A stretch of 64,000 bases of DNA from Eonycteris spelaea (lineage: Eukaryota; Chordata; Mammalia; Chiroptera; Pteropodidae). Both the position numbers and the translations under genes were made by a program. The DNA lies in the NCBI GenBank assembly GCA_003508835.1, contig PUFA01000006.1, positions 6,014,001-6,078,000 of the forward strand, in the 5' to 3' direction. Below, in pieces: positions 54,471-64,000 of the stretch. The notes below the pieces were generated by a model that was not told the origin of the DNA, made no database searches, and worked only from the letters and a program-made list of their open reading frames with translations. Positions within the stretch are counted from its first letter, which is position 1, and each line of letters begins with the position of its first letter.

Positions 54471-55589
54471 GTACTCTGGATCTCACGGGGTGTGGACTTG
54501 GCGGGAAGTAACTGATCACGGGAAGCCAGCAAGAAAGACCCCATTGTTTTATCGTGAGGATGTGCAGGCTCATTCCGCACTCTGAGCCCAAGCATTCTGC
54601 AGAAGTTCAGGCCTCCTGGCCAGGAGGAACTTGGGGAAGAGCCCCACCTTCACTTCCCAGTTGGAGGGAACTGATGACCTTCGAACAGACAAGAGATAGA
54701 GGCCAGGTGCTAGACTACCTGAAGCTCACTGCTGGGCCCTGCCCTGCTTTGTCCTGTCCTGCTGCCTCTGGGACTGTCAGCCCTGGGGAGGAAAAGAGGC
54801 ACAGGTAATTGCAGGAAATAACACAATTTAAGCTATCCTTTCAGTGGCCAAGGCTTCACGGGGCCTGTCTGCTTGCCCATTGTTTATGCAGGGTAAGGCA
54901 GGGGCAAATTTTTAAAGGGGAGGGGCAGGGAGGAATCTCTTTCCTAAAGAGAAAATCATCAACTCCCCACCAGCCTCTGTGCAACCGGGCCCCTTGCAAC
55001 ACTCACTGCACAGGCAGCCCTGAGCAACTCCCACCAGGCCCCGTCCAGCAGCGGTGCTTTCACGGCAAATAATTGGCAGCGCAGTGCATCCCTGGAGTGG
55101 GGCCCGACAAGGCTGCATGGAGGCCTGTGGCTCCCGATGAAGCAAGGTCCACACACAGGCCCTTAATGAGCCATAGGAGGGCTCTTCCACGGGCCAGGCC
55201 GCTGGGACAGGATCACTGCAATAGTCCTTGGAACCCTGCGGTCCTTTCATATGCTGGCACTGGGCCCTTCCCCACGGTGTGTCCTTGAGGGGCTCTCCTC
55301 TCTTGGGTGCCAGGAGAGACAGTCCTCCCACAATGTCCCTGTACTGCCTGCCCCTTACCTTGCCACATGGTTAACTGTGCAAATCTCTGCTCAGTCTGGC
55401 AGCCCAGAGCTGAGCCAGAGGCCTCTCGACTCATTGCTGTAGCTGTTGTGGAGCTTGGCACTGTTACTAGTATTCCCCAAAGTCGTAATTACCACCACTC
55501 AGGCTGGGTTAGTGATCTGGAGCCGGGAACAGCCCGGCCCGCACTGCCTCCCGCTGCCAGCAGACCGACTACTGGTGGTAGTCCTCGTG
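54471..55589. other. Unassigned GC-rich unique DNA
   Basis: The most GC-rich part of the window. CpGs are scattered and not dense enough for a CpG island by eye. Includes CAAATAATTGG (near 55064), CCCTTAATGAG and CGTAATTACCAC motifs; some of it (about 55000-55560) may be regulatory. The 139-residue minus frame has no recognised domain. Confidence 0.4.
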
Positions 55590-55690
55590 GTTTGTAATAA
55601 TAATAATGATGATAATAGCTCTCATTTATTGGACACTCGCTGTGGACCTAGCTCAGGGCTAGGTGTTTTACATGAACAATAGGGCTTACT
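55590..55690 (-). mobile_element. MIR SINE fragment
   Basis: 'AATAATAATAATGATGATAA' then 'TAGCTCTCATTTATTGGACA' and 'CTAGGTGTTTTACATGAACA': the antisense MIR 3' part. Confidence 0.8.
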
Positions 55691-56917
55691 TCTGCTCCTC
55701 CCCCAATTCTCTCGGCCGACTGCTCCCCACCCTGGGTCTGGTCTATAACCATGGATTTACGTGGCAGCTTTTATTTTAGATCAGGGCAGGAGAGGGGTGT
55801 TCTGGGGACAAGGTTAGAGTGGATGATATGCATCGTTTTTCATTTTGGCCCCTCGTGTGGCCTGGCCTTGAGCATTTTGGTTGGGTGGGGTTGCAGGGGA
55901 GGAAGCGGTGAGGTGGAAAGAGAAGGCCAGGAATAAACAAAACTCCTTTTTCATGAGATGCCTGACAGGATTCTGGGCAAGAAATCCTGGACAGAATGGA
56001 CAGAGATCTAGGAAACTTGGGGAGACTTCTGGCAAAGCAAAGCTGCTTTGAAGGCAAACTTCTCCCCGCCTCTGCCTGGACCTCAAAGATTTGGAAACAT
56101 CCAGGGGCAGACCTGTGAGCATGGACAATGGACACCTTATGATAGACAGTGCAGGGGTGAGGCTTCTTCTTGCAGGTAGCATTCTCTAGAAGCAGATGCT
56201 GACAACAAATGTTATATCAACACCTATGAAGAACAAGGAACCTAAGCACGACTGGGCAGAGGAAGAGGCTCAACCCCAGTGCAAGCCCAACAAGGTTATG
56301 GCCAATCCAATGGGGAGCTTTGAAATGCGTTTATTCGTTGGGATGTCCATATCTAGCAGAAATGGTCAGTCTGTATTCCCCACCTCACTCAGGCACGAGA
56401 CACTGCCTGCCCAGGAAGGGTGGCTAAGGGTGAAGCACCTGAGGTAGACCCCAAGGTAGCTGAGAGTAAGGCGGCTGCTGCCTGCACTCCCGGTAGCTGG
56501 GTTTTGGGGGTTGGGAGTAGGGAGGTGATAGGGTCACTGCTTGTATTTTTGGTCCCAGGGTAGGGTCTGCAGGCCCTGTATTCTGTATGAGACACCCTTC
56601 CCCTCCTCCTTCCCAGGGATTGAGTTTGATTCGGTGGAATTTTTGTGGTTTGGTTACCAACATTTCTCTGTGATTCTGTCGATTTCTAGGCCCTCAATCA
56701 ATGTTTGCTGAACGGTAAATGAATGGACAGGTCCCAAGGACAGCGTTACCGTGGAGCTCCCGAGCATTTATCTTGAATCTGGAAAATGCAAGAAAAATTG
56801 GCCCATCTGTTTCTGTATTATATCAGGATAGCAAAAAGCTACAGAACTTAACTGTAGCCAACTCAATCATGTGTGACAACTCAGTAGCAACGCAGGATGC
56901 ATTTGCGTAAAACACTC
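55691..56917. other. Unassigned unique DNA, 1.2 kb
   Basis: No repeat family recognised except 'CCTCAATCAATGTTTGCTGA' near 56693, a possible L2 tail. Overlapping minus frames at 55776-56182 are unsupported. Confidence 0.5.
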
Positions 56918-56948
56918 TGTGTGAGTGTGTGTGTGTGTGTGTGTGTAT
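56918..56948. repeat. (GT)n microsatellite
   Basis: About 14 GT units. TGTGTG-rich, imperfect sequence continues loosely to about 57110. Confidence 0.93.
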
Positions 56949-57411
56949 CTGCAAGAGTCAGATGTGACTGCATATGAAATCACAAGTGTGTAAGAGTGTA
57001 TGTCCGAGAGTGCGTGTTAGTGAATGTGTGTGCCTGTGTTCATGTGATTGCCTATGTGTGTGTATCTAAGCAAGCAGGAGTGTGTGCGTGTGTATGTGAG
57101 TATATGTGAGTCTCATGTACAAAACCCACAGTGCGTGCTCAGATGAGCAGGTGCACTGCGCATTGCCATCTGGTTGTGTCCATACATTATGTCCCCCCTG
57201 AAAAATCTCTTTCGCTACTAAACTCATGGTGTCCAAATGTGTCTGAGAACTACTCCACCTCGCTTATTTAGACTAACCTGTGCAAAGCCAGTGTGAATTG
57301 ATTTAAAAAAAAATTATCGAATATTTAGAAAGATAGCCATCATTACCATAGAGAATAGCTAGTAATTAAAACATCCTTGCCTCCCACTCAATACAGGTAT
57401 TGCTTTATCTA
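56949..57411. other. Unassigned DNA with loose TG-rich sequence
   Basis: GTGTGTGTG/GTGAGTGTATG imperfect runs up to about 57110, then unremarkable sequence. Confidence 0.5.
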
Positions 57412-57632
57412 CCAGCATTTCCAATAGAACTTTCTGCAATGATGAAATGGTCCATGTCTGAACCATGTTCACAGGACACAATGCTGTCCACGTGCGAAAC
57501 ACTTGAAATGTGGCGAGTTTGACTGAGGAATTGAATTTTTAACTTTGTTTACTTTTAACTAACTAATTAAGATGTAAATGTAAATAGCTACATGTGGCTA
57601 GTGGCTGTGGTATGGACAGCGCAGACCTAGAC
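57412..57632 (+). mobile_element. hAT-type DNA element (copy 2)
   Basis: 'CCAATAGAACTTTCTGCAAT' at 57421, 'CACTTGAAATGTGGCGAGTT' near 57502, 'GACTGAGGAATTGAATTTTT', 'ACATGTGGCTAGTGGCTGTG' near 57590, 'TATGGACAGCGCAGACC'. Terminal AGTCCAATAGAA / TTGGACAGCGCAG-like ends are decayed. Same family as 33575-33812. Confidence 0.82.
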
Positions 57633-57639
57633 CGTGAGT

Positions 57640-57735
57640 TCCACGCCTTTCTTTCCCCACTGCGTGCCCAGAGCTTAGCCAAGGGCCTGACACTGGGAGA
57701 CTGTTGAGTAAATATCAGTTGACTGAAGGGCCTAC
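57640..57735 (+). mobile_element. L2 LINE 3' end
   Basis: 'AGCCAAGGGCCTGACACTGG' near 57676, 'TTGAGTAAATATCAGTTGAC' near 57705. Confidence 0.75.
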
Positions 57736-58439
57736 AGCCAGGGTAGGTCTTTGGGGATTTGCATTAGTGAATAGAAAAATGGAGATTTGATATAGCAAAT
57801 GGAAAAATAAATATTGTTTGTAGATAAATGAGTGCTTCTGAAGTGTTGGATAAATATCTTCCCTAATGAGTTACACAGTGTCTTTATAGTGGAGTTTTTC
57901 CTAAGAGTTTTTAAGACTTTGCCATTTTTTCCCTTCCTTCCATCTTCTCCCTCCCTCCCTCCCTCAGTCCTCCCACTCCCCTAACATAAGCAAACCTCAA
58001 ACTCACATTTGCACAAGGTATTAATTTCCCCCCAATGGAGATTCAGTTGGTGATACAATGAAGACTATCACCCACCCGTCCCCTTGCCCCTACCACCATT
58101 GTGTGCTCTTGTGAGTCTGGTATCTCAAAAGCTGGGTTGTTCAAAAGACCCTCCATCTCAAGATGCACATCCTTTGCAAAATGCAAAACCTCTGAATTAG
58201 AATAGGACTCAGCAGCCACTCCATCTATACCTAGCAGCCCATCATTGTCAAGCTCACCTCACCAGTCACAGTAGGCTGCAGGGGAGTCCAGTTTCCTATT
58301 GAGTTGGCAGCCTTCTCTCTCTGGCTGAGAGGAAGCGTGAAGTCCACCGAACTCCTCCGACTCTTTCACATCGGTTGCTCTTTCTCTGCAGATCCACTGA
58401 CCCACCTTTGCAAAGTTGGTGTCATTCAGCCTAAGTGCA
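57736..58439. other. Unassigned unique DNA
   Basis: (CCCT)n at about 57950-57966 and a C/T-rich stretch near 58040-58095. No repeat family recognised. Confidence 0.5.
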
Positions 58440-58640
58440 TGACCCCATATGAATCACCTCCTGTGAATGCTCTGTGCCTTAGTTACTTCACCTATAAAAT
58501 TGGGGGTGATATTAGGACCCATAATACCCACCTCACAGGGCTGCGGGGACAAGCAAATGAATTAATGCTTGTGAAGTACTTAGAAGGGTCCCTAACATAC
58601 AGTCAGCTTTAAATAGATGTTCATTACCAATATTAGCCTT
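58440..58640 (+). mobile_element. MIR SINE
   Basis: 'GTGCCTTAGTTACTTCACCT' near 58474, 'ATAATACCCACCTCACAGGG' near 58521, 'TGTGAAGTACTTAGAAGGGT' near 58569, 'TTCATTACCAATATTAG'. Confidence 0.92.
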
Positions 58641-59349
58641 CTTATTTTTAATCATTATTTTGTATTTTTGGAATCTGATGATTGATCAATCAGTTGAGAT
58701 GAATTGTTTATTTAAAGATTTTTATCAACAACTATCTTTTACTTTTTTGTACTTTAAGTAAGAAATCATGGAGTTCATGGCATTATATAAAATATCTCTA
58801 AACCACCATACCTACAATTAAGTCTCTAAACCAATAGTTTTTATATTTTTTTAAAATATGGGCTTATTTATTTAATCAAAGCTCAAAGTGTCAAACAGAT
58901 ATAAATGAGCTTTTTAAATGAAGAGGAAGCGAGACTTCAAGACCCTCCCTGCCCAAGCCACGCTTCCATAGGTCTCTTAGAAGCCCTGGGCTCCAGGGGG
59001 ACCCTTTAAAACCAAGAAATTTAGGCTCGAGGAAATGTCATTCACATCTTCAATCCCTCTTCATAGTGGCATCAAATGACACGTGCCATTTCATTACTTA
59101 GTTACTTTAAATGTCCTAATTGAAGACATCGGTTGACTCCATTTTTATGTTTCTCCCAATTGGGAGCCTTCGTCCATTGTCTTTGGTTGATTTGCACCCC
59201 AAACTCTCCTTAATCTCTTCAGATGGATTGATGCTTAACATCTGATGCCCAAAGTTATTCTTGCAGGGAGGTTTATAGGGTTTCAATAGTTCATGTCCCC
59301 TCTCCCCAATATCCTGAGTTTTCAAACACCGAGGACAATGCCAAGGTTT
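58641..59349. other. Unassigned AT-rich unique DNA
   Basis: No repeat or gene recognised. Confidence 0.5.
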
Positions 59350-59428
59350 TCTATCCTTTCTGCACCCCGATACAGGACAGGCTCAAAGTAGGCACTCAAT
59401 ATGTATTTGCAAAATTGAAGGATTTTCT
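59350..59428 (+). mobile_element. L2 LINE 3' end
   Basis: 'CAAAGTAGGCACTCAATATG' near 59384 with 'TATTTGCAAAATTGAAGG'. Confidence 0.72.
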
Positions 59429-59434
59429 TAGGAA

Positions 59435-59640
59435 AGAACAAGTACCTTGGAGTCGGAAGACCTGTGCCTAAGTTTTGGTTTAACTATGTGACTCTGGGCA
59501 GGTCTACCTCTTTGAGCCTCAGTTTATTCATCTGTAAAGTAAGAATGTATATCTTACATAGGACTGATATGAGGAGCAAATGGGGGGGAGATAGGAAGTT
59601 CTTTGTAAACTGTAAAGGGATGTGCATGAGAGGATTGTTC
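59435..59640 (+). mobile_element. MIR SINE
   Basis: 'CTTGGAGTCGGAAGACCTGT' near 59447, 'CTTTGAGCCTCAGTTTATTC' near 59510, 'ATAGGACTGATATGAGGAGC' near 59559. Confidence 0.92.
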
Positions 59641-59699
59641 CTATGTCTCCAGGGGGCTACTTTGGCCTGGTGAGCCTTCTGGGTTTCCTTCTGGGGCTG

Positions 59700-60170
59700 A
59701 ACAACAGGGATGGATTCATTTGCAGAAAACATTTGCTAATTATTGTCTGGTTTGAATAATTATCCAGGGATCCTGGAAACAGTCCTTCCCACAGATCAAA
59801 CTGTCACATCTGCAGACGACCTTTAAGTAATCTGAGTGGGGGTAATTACAAAGGGCTGGTTTTCTCTAAATATAGCTGTTCCCCAGCTAAAGGTCAACCT
59901 GAGGGAGCACAGTTTGATAATTGCAAGCGGGTTGATAATGAATTGGGGCAAATATTCCCAGGGGTGCAGTCAGAGGTTTCCTCTTACAAAGACTAGGGTG
60001 TGGATGCCTTGATGGGAGGCCTGGCTTTCTGACCCCTGCTGGAGAACCTCAAGGGTCCTATTTATCAAGTTCCTGTCATAAAGGGATGGTGTTCATGGGA
60101 AGGTAACCACAGTTAAAACTTTACAGGGGATAAAATAGGCTCTCTGAGTCCCCGGATGCTGCTGCTCAGC
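59700..60170. promoter_or_regulatory. Candidate conserved developmental enhancer block
   Basis: Repeat-free. GCTAATTATT (59735-59744), GAATAATTATCC (59754-59765), GGTAATTACAAAG (59841-59853), TTTGATAATTGC (59913-59924) and GTTGATAATG give a dense set of homeodomain, GATA and TCF-like sites. No exon signal. Enhancer role inferred. Confidence 0.45.
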
Positions 60171-60274
60171 TGTGGTTTACGCTTTTGTTTCTAGCTGCAT
60201 CCTGCATCTCCCCAGGGAGAAGGTTTTGCTCCTCCATGGCCGATAAATGAACTAAAACACCAGAAGGTGTAAGA

Positions 60275-60490
60275 TCAGAGAAGACTCGGTGTGGGTCCCA
60301 GCCCTGCCAGGATTCTTTAGGGGTACTTCGGACAAGTCATTTTCTTCATTGAGCCCGAGTTTCCTCCTATAAAATGGGGCTTGTGAATGACTGTCCTACC
60401 TTCCAGGTTAGGTCATCAGGAGACCCAATAAAGAGATATGTGGGAAAGAGCTTTGCAAGCTCAAAGTCCTCTGGAGATGCTATAGGAGGT
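60275..60490 (+). mobile_element. MIR SINE
   Basis: 'CTTCGGACAAGTCATTTTCT' near 60327, 'GAGCCCGAGTTTCCTCCTAT' near 60351, 'AAAATGGGGCTTGTGAATGA', 'GAAAGAGCTTTGCAAGCTCA' near 60444. Confidence 0.9.
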
Positions 60491-60873
60491 CAAGACAATC
60501 TCATTCTGTCCTATCTCCTTAGCTTTGTTTTAAGCTCCTCTAGGGTGGGTGTTATAGTTCTCTTGCAACTCCCCCCTCTCCTCAACTGTTCTCTCTCTAC
60601 CTGGTGCTTAAATTCAGTAAAAATCTGAGGGACCGAATTGAAATAAAAGAGGGAGAAGAGGAGAATTAAGTTGAAGGAAGTTGACTTACCTGCAGAGTGT
60701 GAGGCTTGGTGGCTAGACTCTGAGAGTCAAAAACCTCGCCTCATGTTCCTTTTATTTTCACTAGACTCGTGTTCCACTTCCACCCCTCTTCCCCCATCCC
60801 TAAGCTCCCTCTTGAGTCTGTAGCTTAGGTTCAGAAAAAATTTCTCCCGTGCCTGGAGTTTCCCGCTCCTACC
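60491..60873. other. Mostly unassigned; possible L2 scrap
   Basis: 'TTTTAAGCTCCTCTAGGGTG' near 60528 resembles an L2 3' end. The rest is unrecognised. Confidence 0.4.
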
Positions 60874-60881
60874 ACTTACAG

Positions 60882-61104
60882 CAGTGGTCTCCGACCCGGA
60901 GGGCCGCAGACCAGTACCAGTCTGTGACCTACTAGGAACGGGGCGCACAGTAGGAGGCGAGCAGTGGGAGAGCGAACGAAGCCTCACCTGTATTTGCAGC
61001 CGCTCCCCAGCGCTAGCATCACTGCCTCAGCTCCACCTCAGATCATCAGGCATTAGATTCTCATAGAGCACTGGTTCCTGGTGCCAAGAAGGGTGGGGCC
61101 ATTG
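60882..61104. mobile_element. hAT-type non-autonomous DNA transposon
   Basis: Left end CAGTGGTCTCCGACCC and right end, read in reverse, CAATGGCCCCACCC are terminal inverted repeats. Flanks ACTTACAG (60874-60881) and GTTTACAG (61105-61112) fit an 8-bp target duplication with two changes, as expected for hAT. Inside are 'GGGCCGCAGACCAGTACCAG', a 'GGCGAGCAGTGGGAGAGCGA' stretch and 'CATCAGGCATTAGATTCTCA' near 61046. No transposase frame. Strand is arbitrary. Confidence 0.88.
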
Positions 61105-61214
61105 GTTTACAGTACCAGTCCTTTCTCTTCCTTTTGGTTCAGCACTGATAATGTTTAATAGAGTTGAGCTGCAATATCCCCTTTGTCAGTAGGTGTCACT
61201 ATTGACCACACACT

Positions 61215-61490
61215 GTGGTCATTTACTCAGCACATGTTTATTGAGACTACTCTGTGCTAGGCCCTCTTCTAGATATTAAAGGTACAACAGTGAATGACAC
61301 AGACAACATCCCTGCCCTCGTGAGCATGGACAGTAGCTAAATAAACACAGATCTCTAAATATATGTCAGATAATGACGAATGGTATGGAGAAAAGGCAGG
61401 CTAAAGGGATTGAGATTGAATGGAGAGTGAGGTGATGAAGGAAGGCCTCTGAGAAGGTGATATAAAAATGTTTTAAGGCCAGAGATGGCA
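61215..61490 (-). mobile_element. L2 LINE 3' region, antisense
   Basis: 'CACATGTTTATTGAGACTAC' near 61231, 'CTGTGCTAGGCCCTCTTCTA' near 61252, 'AACATCCCTGCCCTCGTGAG' near 61305, 'GGCCTCTGAGAAGGTGATAT' near 61444. Confidence 0.93.
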
Positions 61491-62399
61491 TGTCTACCCA
61501 TTCATGTGTAAAAGGCATATTACCTTAAACATTTTTTATTACTAAATTGAATTTTGACTTTGAACCATTATTTCATAGAGCTTAAGGGGTAGAAATTGAC
61601 CTCAGTCTTCTTTAGGGACCCCCTACTCATGGGGAAGAGTTGCAATTCTGGGCTCCTAGGCAGAGCCAAAGTGTTGGGAGGGAGAGCGAGGGAATAGGCC
61701 TCTTGCCCCTGGCTATTGGTCCCCACAGCATCCTCCTCTACGTTTCCTGTGTGGCCTAGTGCCTTTCTGTTGCTTCTGGGTCATGCTTGATGTGGGGAAT
61801 GATTTATGGGTTATTCACAGTTCTACCTGCCTGGATGACCCTCCCAAAGGGGCTGGTGAGAGTAGCTTCTCTCTTCTCTCTTCTGTCTCCTCCCTGCTCT
61901 GGGGCGGGGGTCGGATTTCCATCTGGTCGTCTGAAAAGGGAATGGAGAGTGAAGCCAGCTCTCTCCCTGCCTCTGGACACTTGTCCAGGTCTGAAAAGCC
62001 TCCTTCCTCTGTGGAATACAAACTCCAAAAAGATTTTCAGGCTATTTCTGACTTTTGCTCTACTTCACCTCTCCCCTGAAGCAATGAGAACAGTGCTGGT
62101 GACTGACTTGGGGGTGAGAGTGAGCTGGGAAAATACGGGGAACAAAAGCATAGATTGGATACATTGTATCTCAAAATACCGTCTCAGCCACACCTGTTAC
62201 AGAAATTCCAGCCTTACTTCTCTCTACGTTCAACATTTTGTGTCTGGCGTACTTAAAACAAGGGTCACCAGACAGCTGCGTGTGTTGTACCACACGCTTG
62301 TTTAAATCCACACCCGCTTCCCCTGAGTTAAGTGTGGTTTCTGCTAAAGTGTGGGAAAAATGAAGTATTATTAATAGTTCTTCTTCCCCCACCCCCCAA
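61491..62399. other. Unassigned unique DNA
   Basis: The plus frames at 61759-62079 and 61787-62305 (172 residues) overlap in different frames, and neither has a recognisable domain. No repeat recognised. Confidence 0.45.
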
Positions 62400-63000
62400 A
62401 TGAACAGTGTGCTGCCAGGCAAAAGGCAACAAAAGTATTTAATTAGCTTTTAGATGACTTGGAAACTCTTGTCTAAAAATATGGACAAGCAGGAGTGTGA
62501 AGGAGTGTGTAGGAGGGCTGTCCCCGCAGTTCTGCACAGTCAGGATGACTGGGGCCACTTGTGGGAAATGTGCCAAAATATCCCTGCTTAGAGGCTCTTT
62601 TAAAATGAGCCCCCAACACCCCCCGCCCCAGGTTTACAGGAAACTTCTCAGCAGATGTGGGCAATTTTCCCCAAGCCCTTGAAATGGACGACAAAGGAAG
62701 CTGAATGACAGGGCATCAGAATGCGAGAAAGGGATTGCCAGGCCAGACGGACCAATTAGCTGCCTTCCGCCCCTCAGCTCTCGCGGTGGTCTCTGGGAGT
62801 TCGGTGGGAGGTGAGGGGAGCCAGTGGGCCCTGGCATGCTTGACACCAATTAGAGCTCATTCACCAGCTGACCAGCCAGCCTGCTCCCTTTCAGCTGCTC
62901 AGTGGCCGGCTCAGTCAGCAGCTCTAAGAACAGAGGGTGCTAATTTGATGCTGAAACCCAGACGCCTCTCCATCAGCCTGGCCCGGCCTAGTACAGGCCC
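62400..63000. promoter_or_regulatory. Candidate conserved block with paired CCAATTAG sites
   Basis: ACCAATTAGC (62751-62760) and CACCAATTAG (62844-62853) lie about 93 bp apart in the same orientation, with TTTAATTAGC (62438-62447) upstream and CAGCTG E-boxes at 62865-62870 and 62892-62897. Repeat-free with scattered CpG. Fits a homeodomain/bHLH enhancer by motif content only. Confidence 0.42.
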
Positions 63001-63214
63001 TGGCTTTTGTGGCTAAGCTTCTGTCCCTGGTTCTGTCACCAACTTGCCTTCCCTGAGAAAATGCCATTCCTCTCAAGTAGAAACAGATGGGCTGGCCCCG
63101 CAGCTCCTTCCAGGATTCTTGGAGAGCCAAGTCAGGACAGAAGCAAGGTCAGTAGGGATAACGTGAGGGTTGGGGGGCTAGGAGGCCTTGGTGTCATCAG
63201 GTTCCCTGAGGTGC

Positions 63215-63320
63215 TGGTAAAGCACTGACATGGGAGACAGGGACCCCTGCCTCTAATTCTCTGTGGTGACTTTCCTTTCTTGGGTCTCAGTTTCCCCATC
63301 TGCACACGAGGGGAGCTGAT
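63215..63320 (+). mobile_element. MIR SINE fragment
   Basis: 'TTGGGTCTCAGTTTCCCCAT' near 63280, preceded by a decayed head 'AGGGACCCCTGCCTCTAATT'. Confidence 0.82.
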
Positions 63321-64000
63321 GAGAGGCCCTATTGGCACCCTTCCCAGCCTGGTGTGGAAAGGTTCTGCACCGATTCTGGGGTGTTTGTCAGATCTTTGCA
63401 GTGAAGTGGGCTGGGAGCATTTTGGGACCCTGAGCCATATGAGGCCTTTTTGAGCGCAGTGAGGCTCTGGCTCTGGAGGCCGAGCCTGCCTCCTAGAAGA
63501 CTGGACAAGTCAGGGTACTTGGAGAACAGATACTTGTTCTGTGAATCCAGATGCTCGGGCCATTTCAATGATTCCGGAGATGTCACAGGGACACAGTGGG
63601 GTCATGTGTGCTCTCCAGAAGGAACTGCAGCCCCACACTCCCTTTCCATGACAGCTCCAGATGCGTGGCCACATAACGACCTCAGCGTCCAGCCCCACTG
63701 CCCATCCCAGGTGTGCCAGGTCATCCTGCTGCAGACATAGGGAATGGGGCGCCCCAAGGAGAACTCCAATTATGCCGTCTTTGTTGCTCTGATTCTTTGC
63801 TCCCTCCCTGGGTTAGAATTCCACTTCCACACCCTTGACCATGTGACGTCACAGTTCCTGCAGCCACAGCAGGTGGCATATGTTTCTCCACCTCGCTAGT
63901 GAGGAACTGGGTCAGACGACTGGTCTGGCCTTTGAAACATGGGTAAGTGGTGCCCTGTGCCCGTTTGGAGCTGCGATCCATCCCTGTCTCTCCTCGACCT
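63321..64000. other. Unassigned unique DNA
   Basis: No repeat or gene recognised up to the window edge. Confidence 0.5.

Noticed and set aside
54471..55589. CpG island promoter
   Set aside because: GC-rich, but CpG are scattered and there is no TATA/initiator or first-exon signal.
61787..62305. 172-residue plus-strand frame
   Set aside because: Overlaps another long frame in a different phase and shows no domain or coding-like composition. Not supported.

Overview
This window is non-coding nuclear DNA from a eutherian mammal. I find no convincing protein-coding gene. No reading frame exceeds 184 residues, and the long ones lie over transposon antisense strands, simple repeats or unremarkable unique sequence. 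The mammalian call rests on dense, diverged MIR and L2 copies. The eutherian call rests on ERVL-MaLR-type LTRs (MLT1/MST class), MER5A, a Tigger-type element and old L1 fragments. I saw no Alu, no rodent B1/B2, no lineage-restricted tRNA-SINE and no young-looking L1 in 64 kb. The species therefore cannot be fixed, and the locus appears poor in recent insertions.

Layout. 1-3.3 kb: antisense L1 5' region, then an L2 split by an LTR. 3.3-11.9 kb: unique DNA with scattered MIR, MER5A and three LTRs. 12.1-12.6 kb: AT-rich homeobox-motif block. 13.6-17.0 kb: two opposed old L1s, one carrying a 5S rRNA retrocopy with target-site duplication. 17.05-18.1 kb: long L2. 18.24-19.15 kb: the strongest candidate for a conserved developmental regulatory element (repeat-free, AT-rich, yet CpG-retaining). 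19.2-31 kb: MIR/L2/L1/Tigger remnants and unique DNA. 31.0-31.4 kb: second regulatory candidate with a SOX-like inverted repeat. 32.1-33.6 kb: L1 split by a MaLR LTR. 34.67 kb: CA/CG repeat with Z-DNA potential. 36.9-37.9 kb: LTR plus adjoining retroviral internal sequence. 38.6, 43.1, 48.8, 59.7 and 62.4 kb: further candidate conserved blocks between old repeats. 60.9-61.1 kb: hAT element with likely 8-bp target duplication.

Interpretation (inference). Several motif-rich, repeat-free blocks separated by ancient repeats, without exons, fit a gene desert or large intron holding developmental enhancers. The only RNA-gene relic is the 5S pseudogene. Repeat names come from remembered consensus sequences, not a database search, so class is more secure than subfamily and ends are usually good to about 10-40 bp. 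Conservation was not measured.
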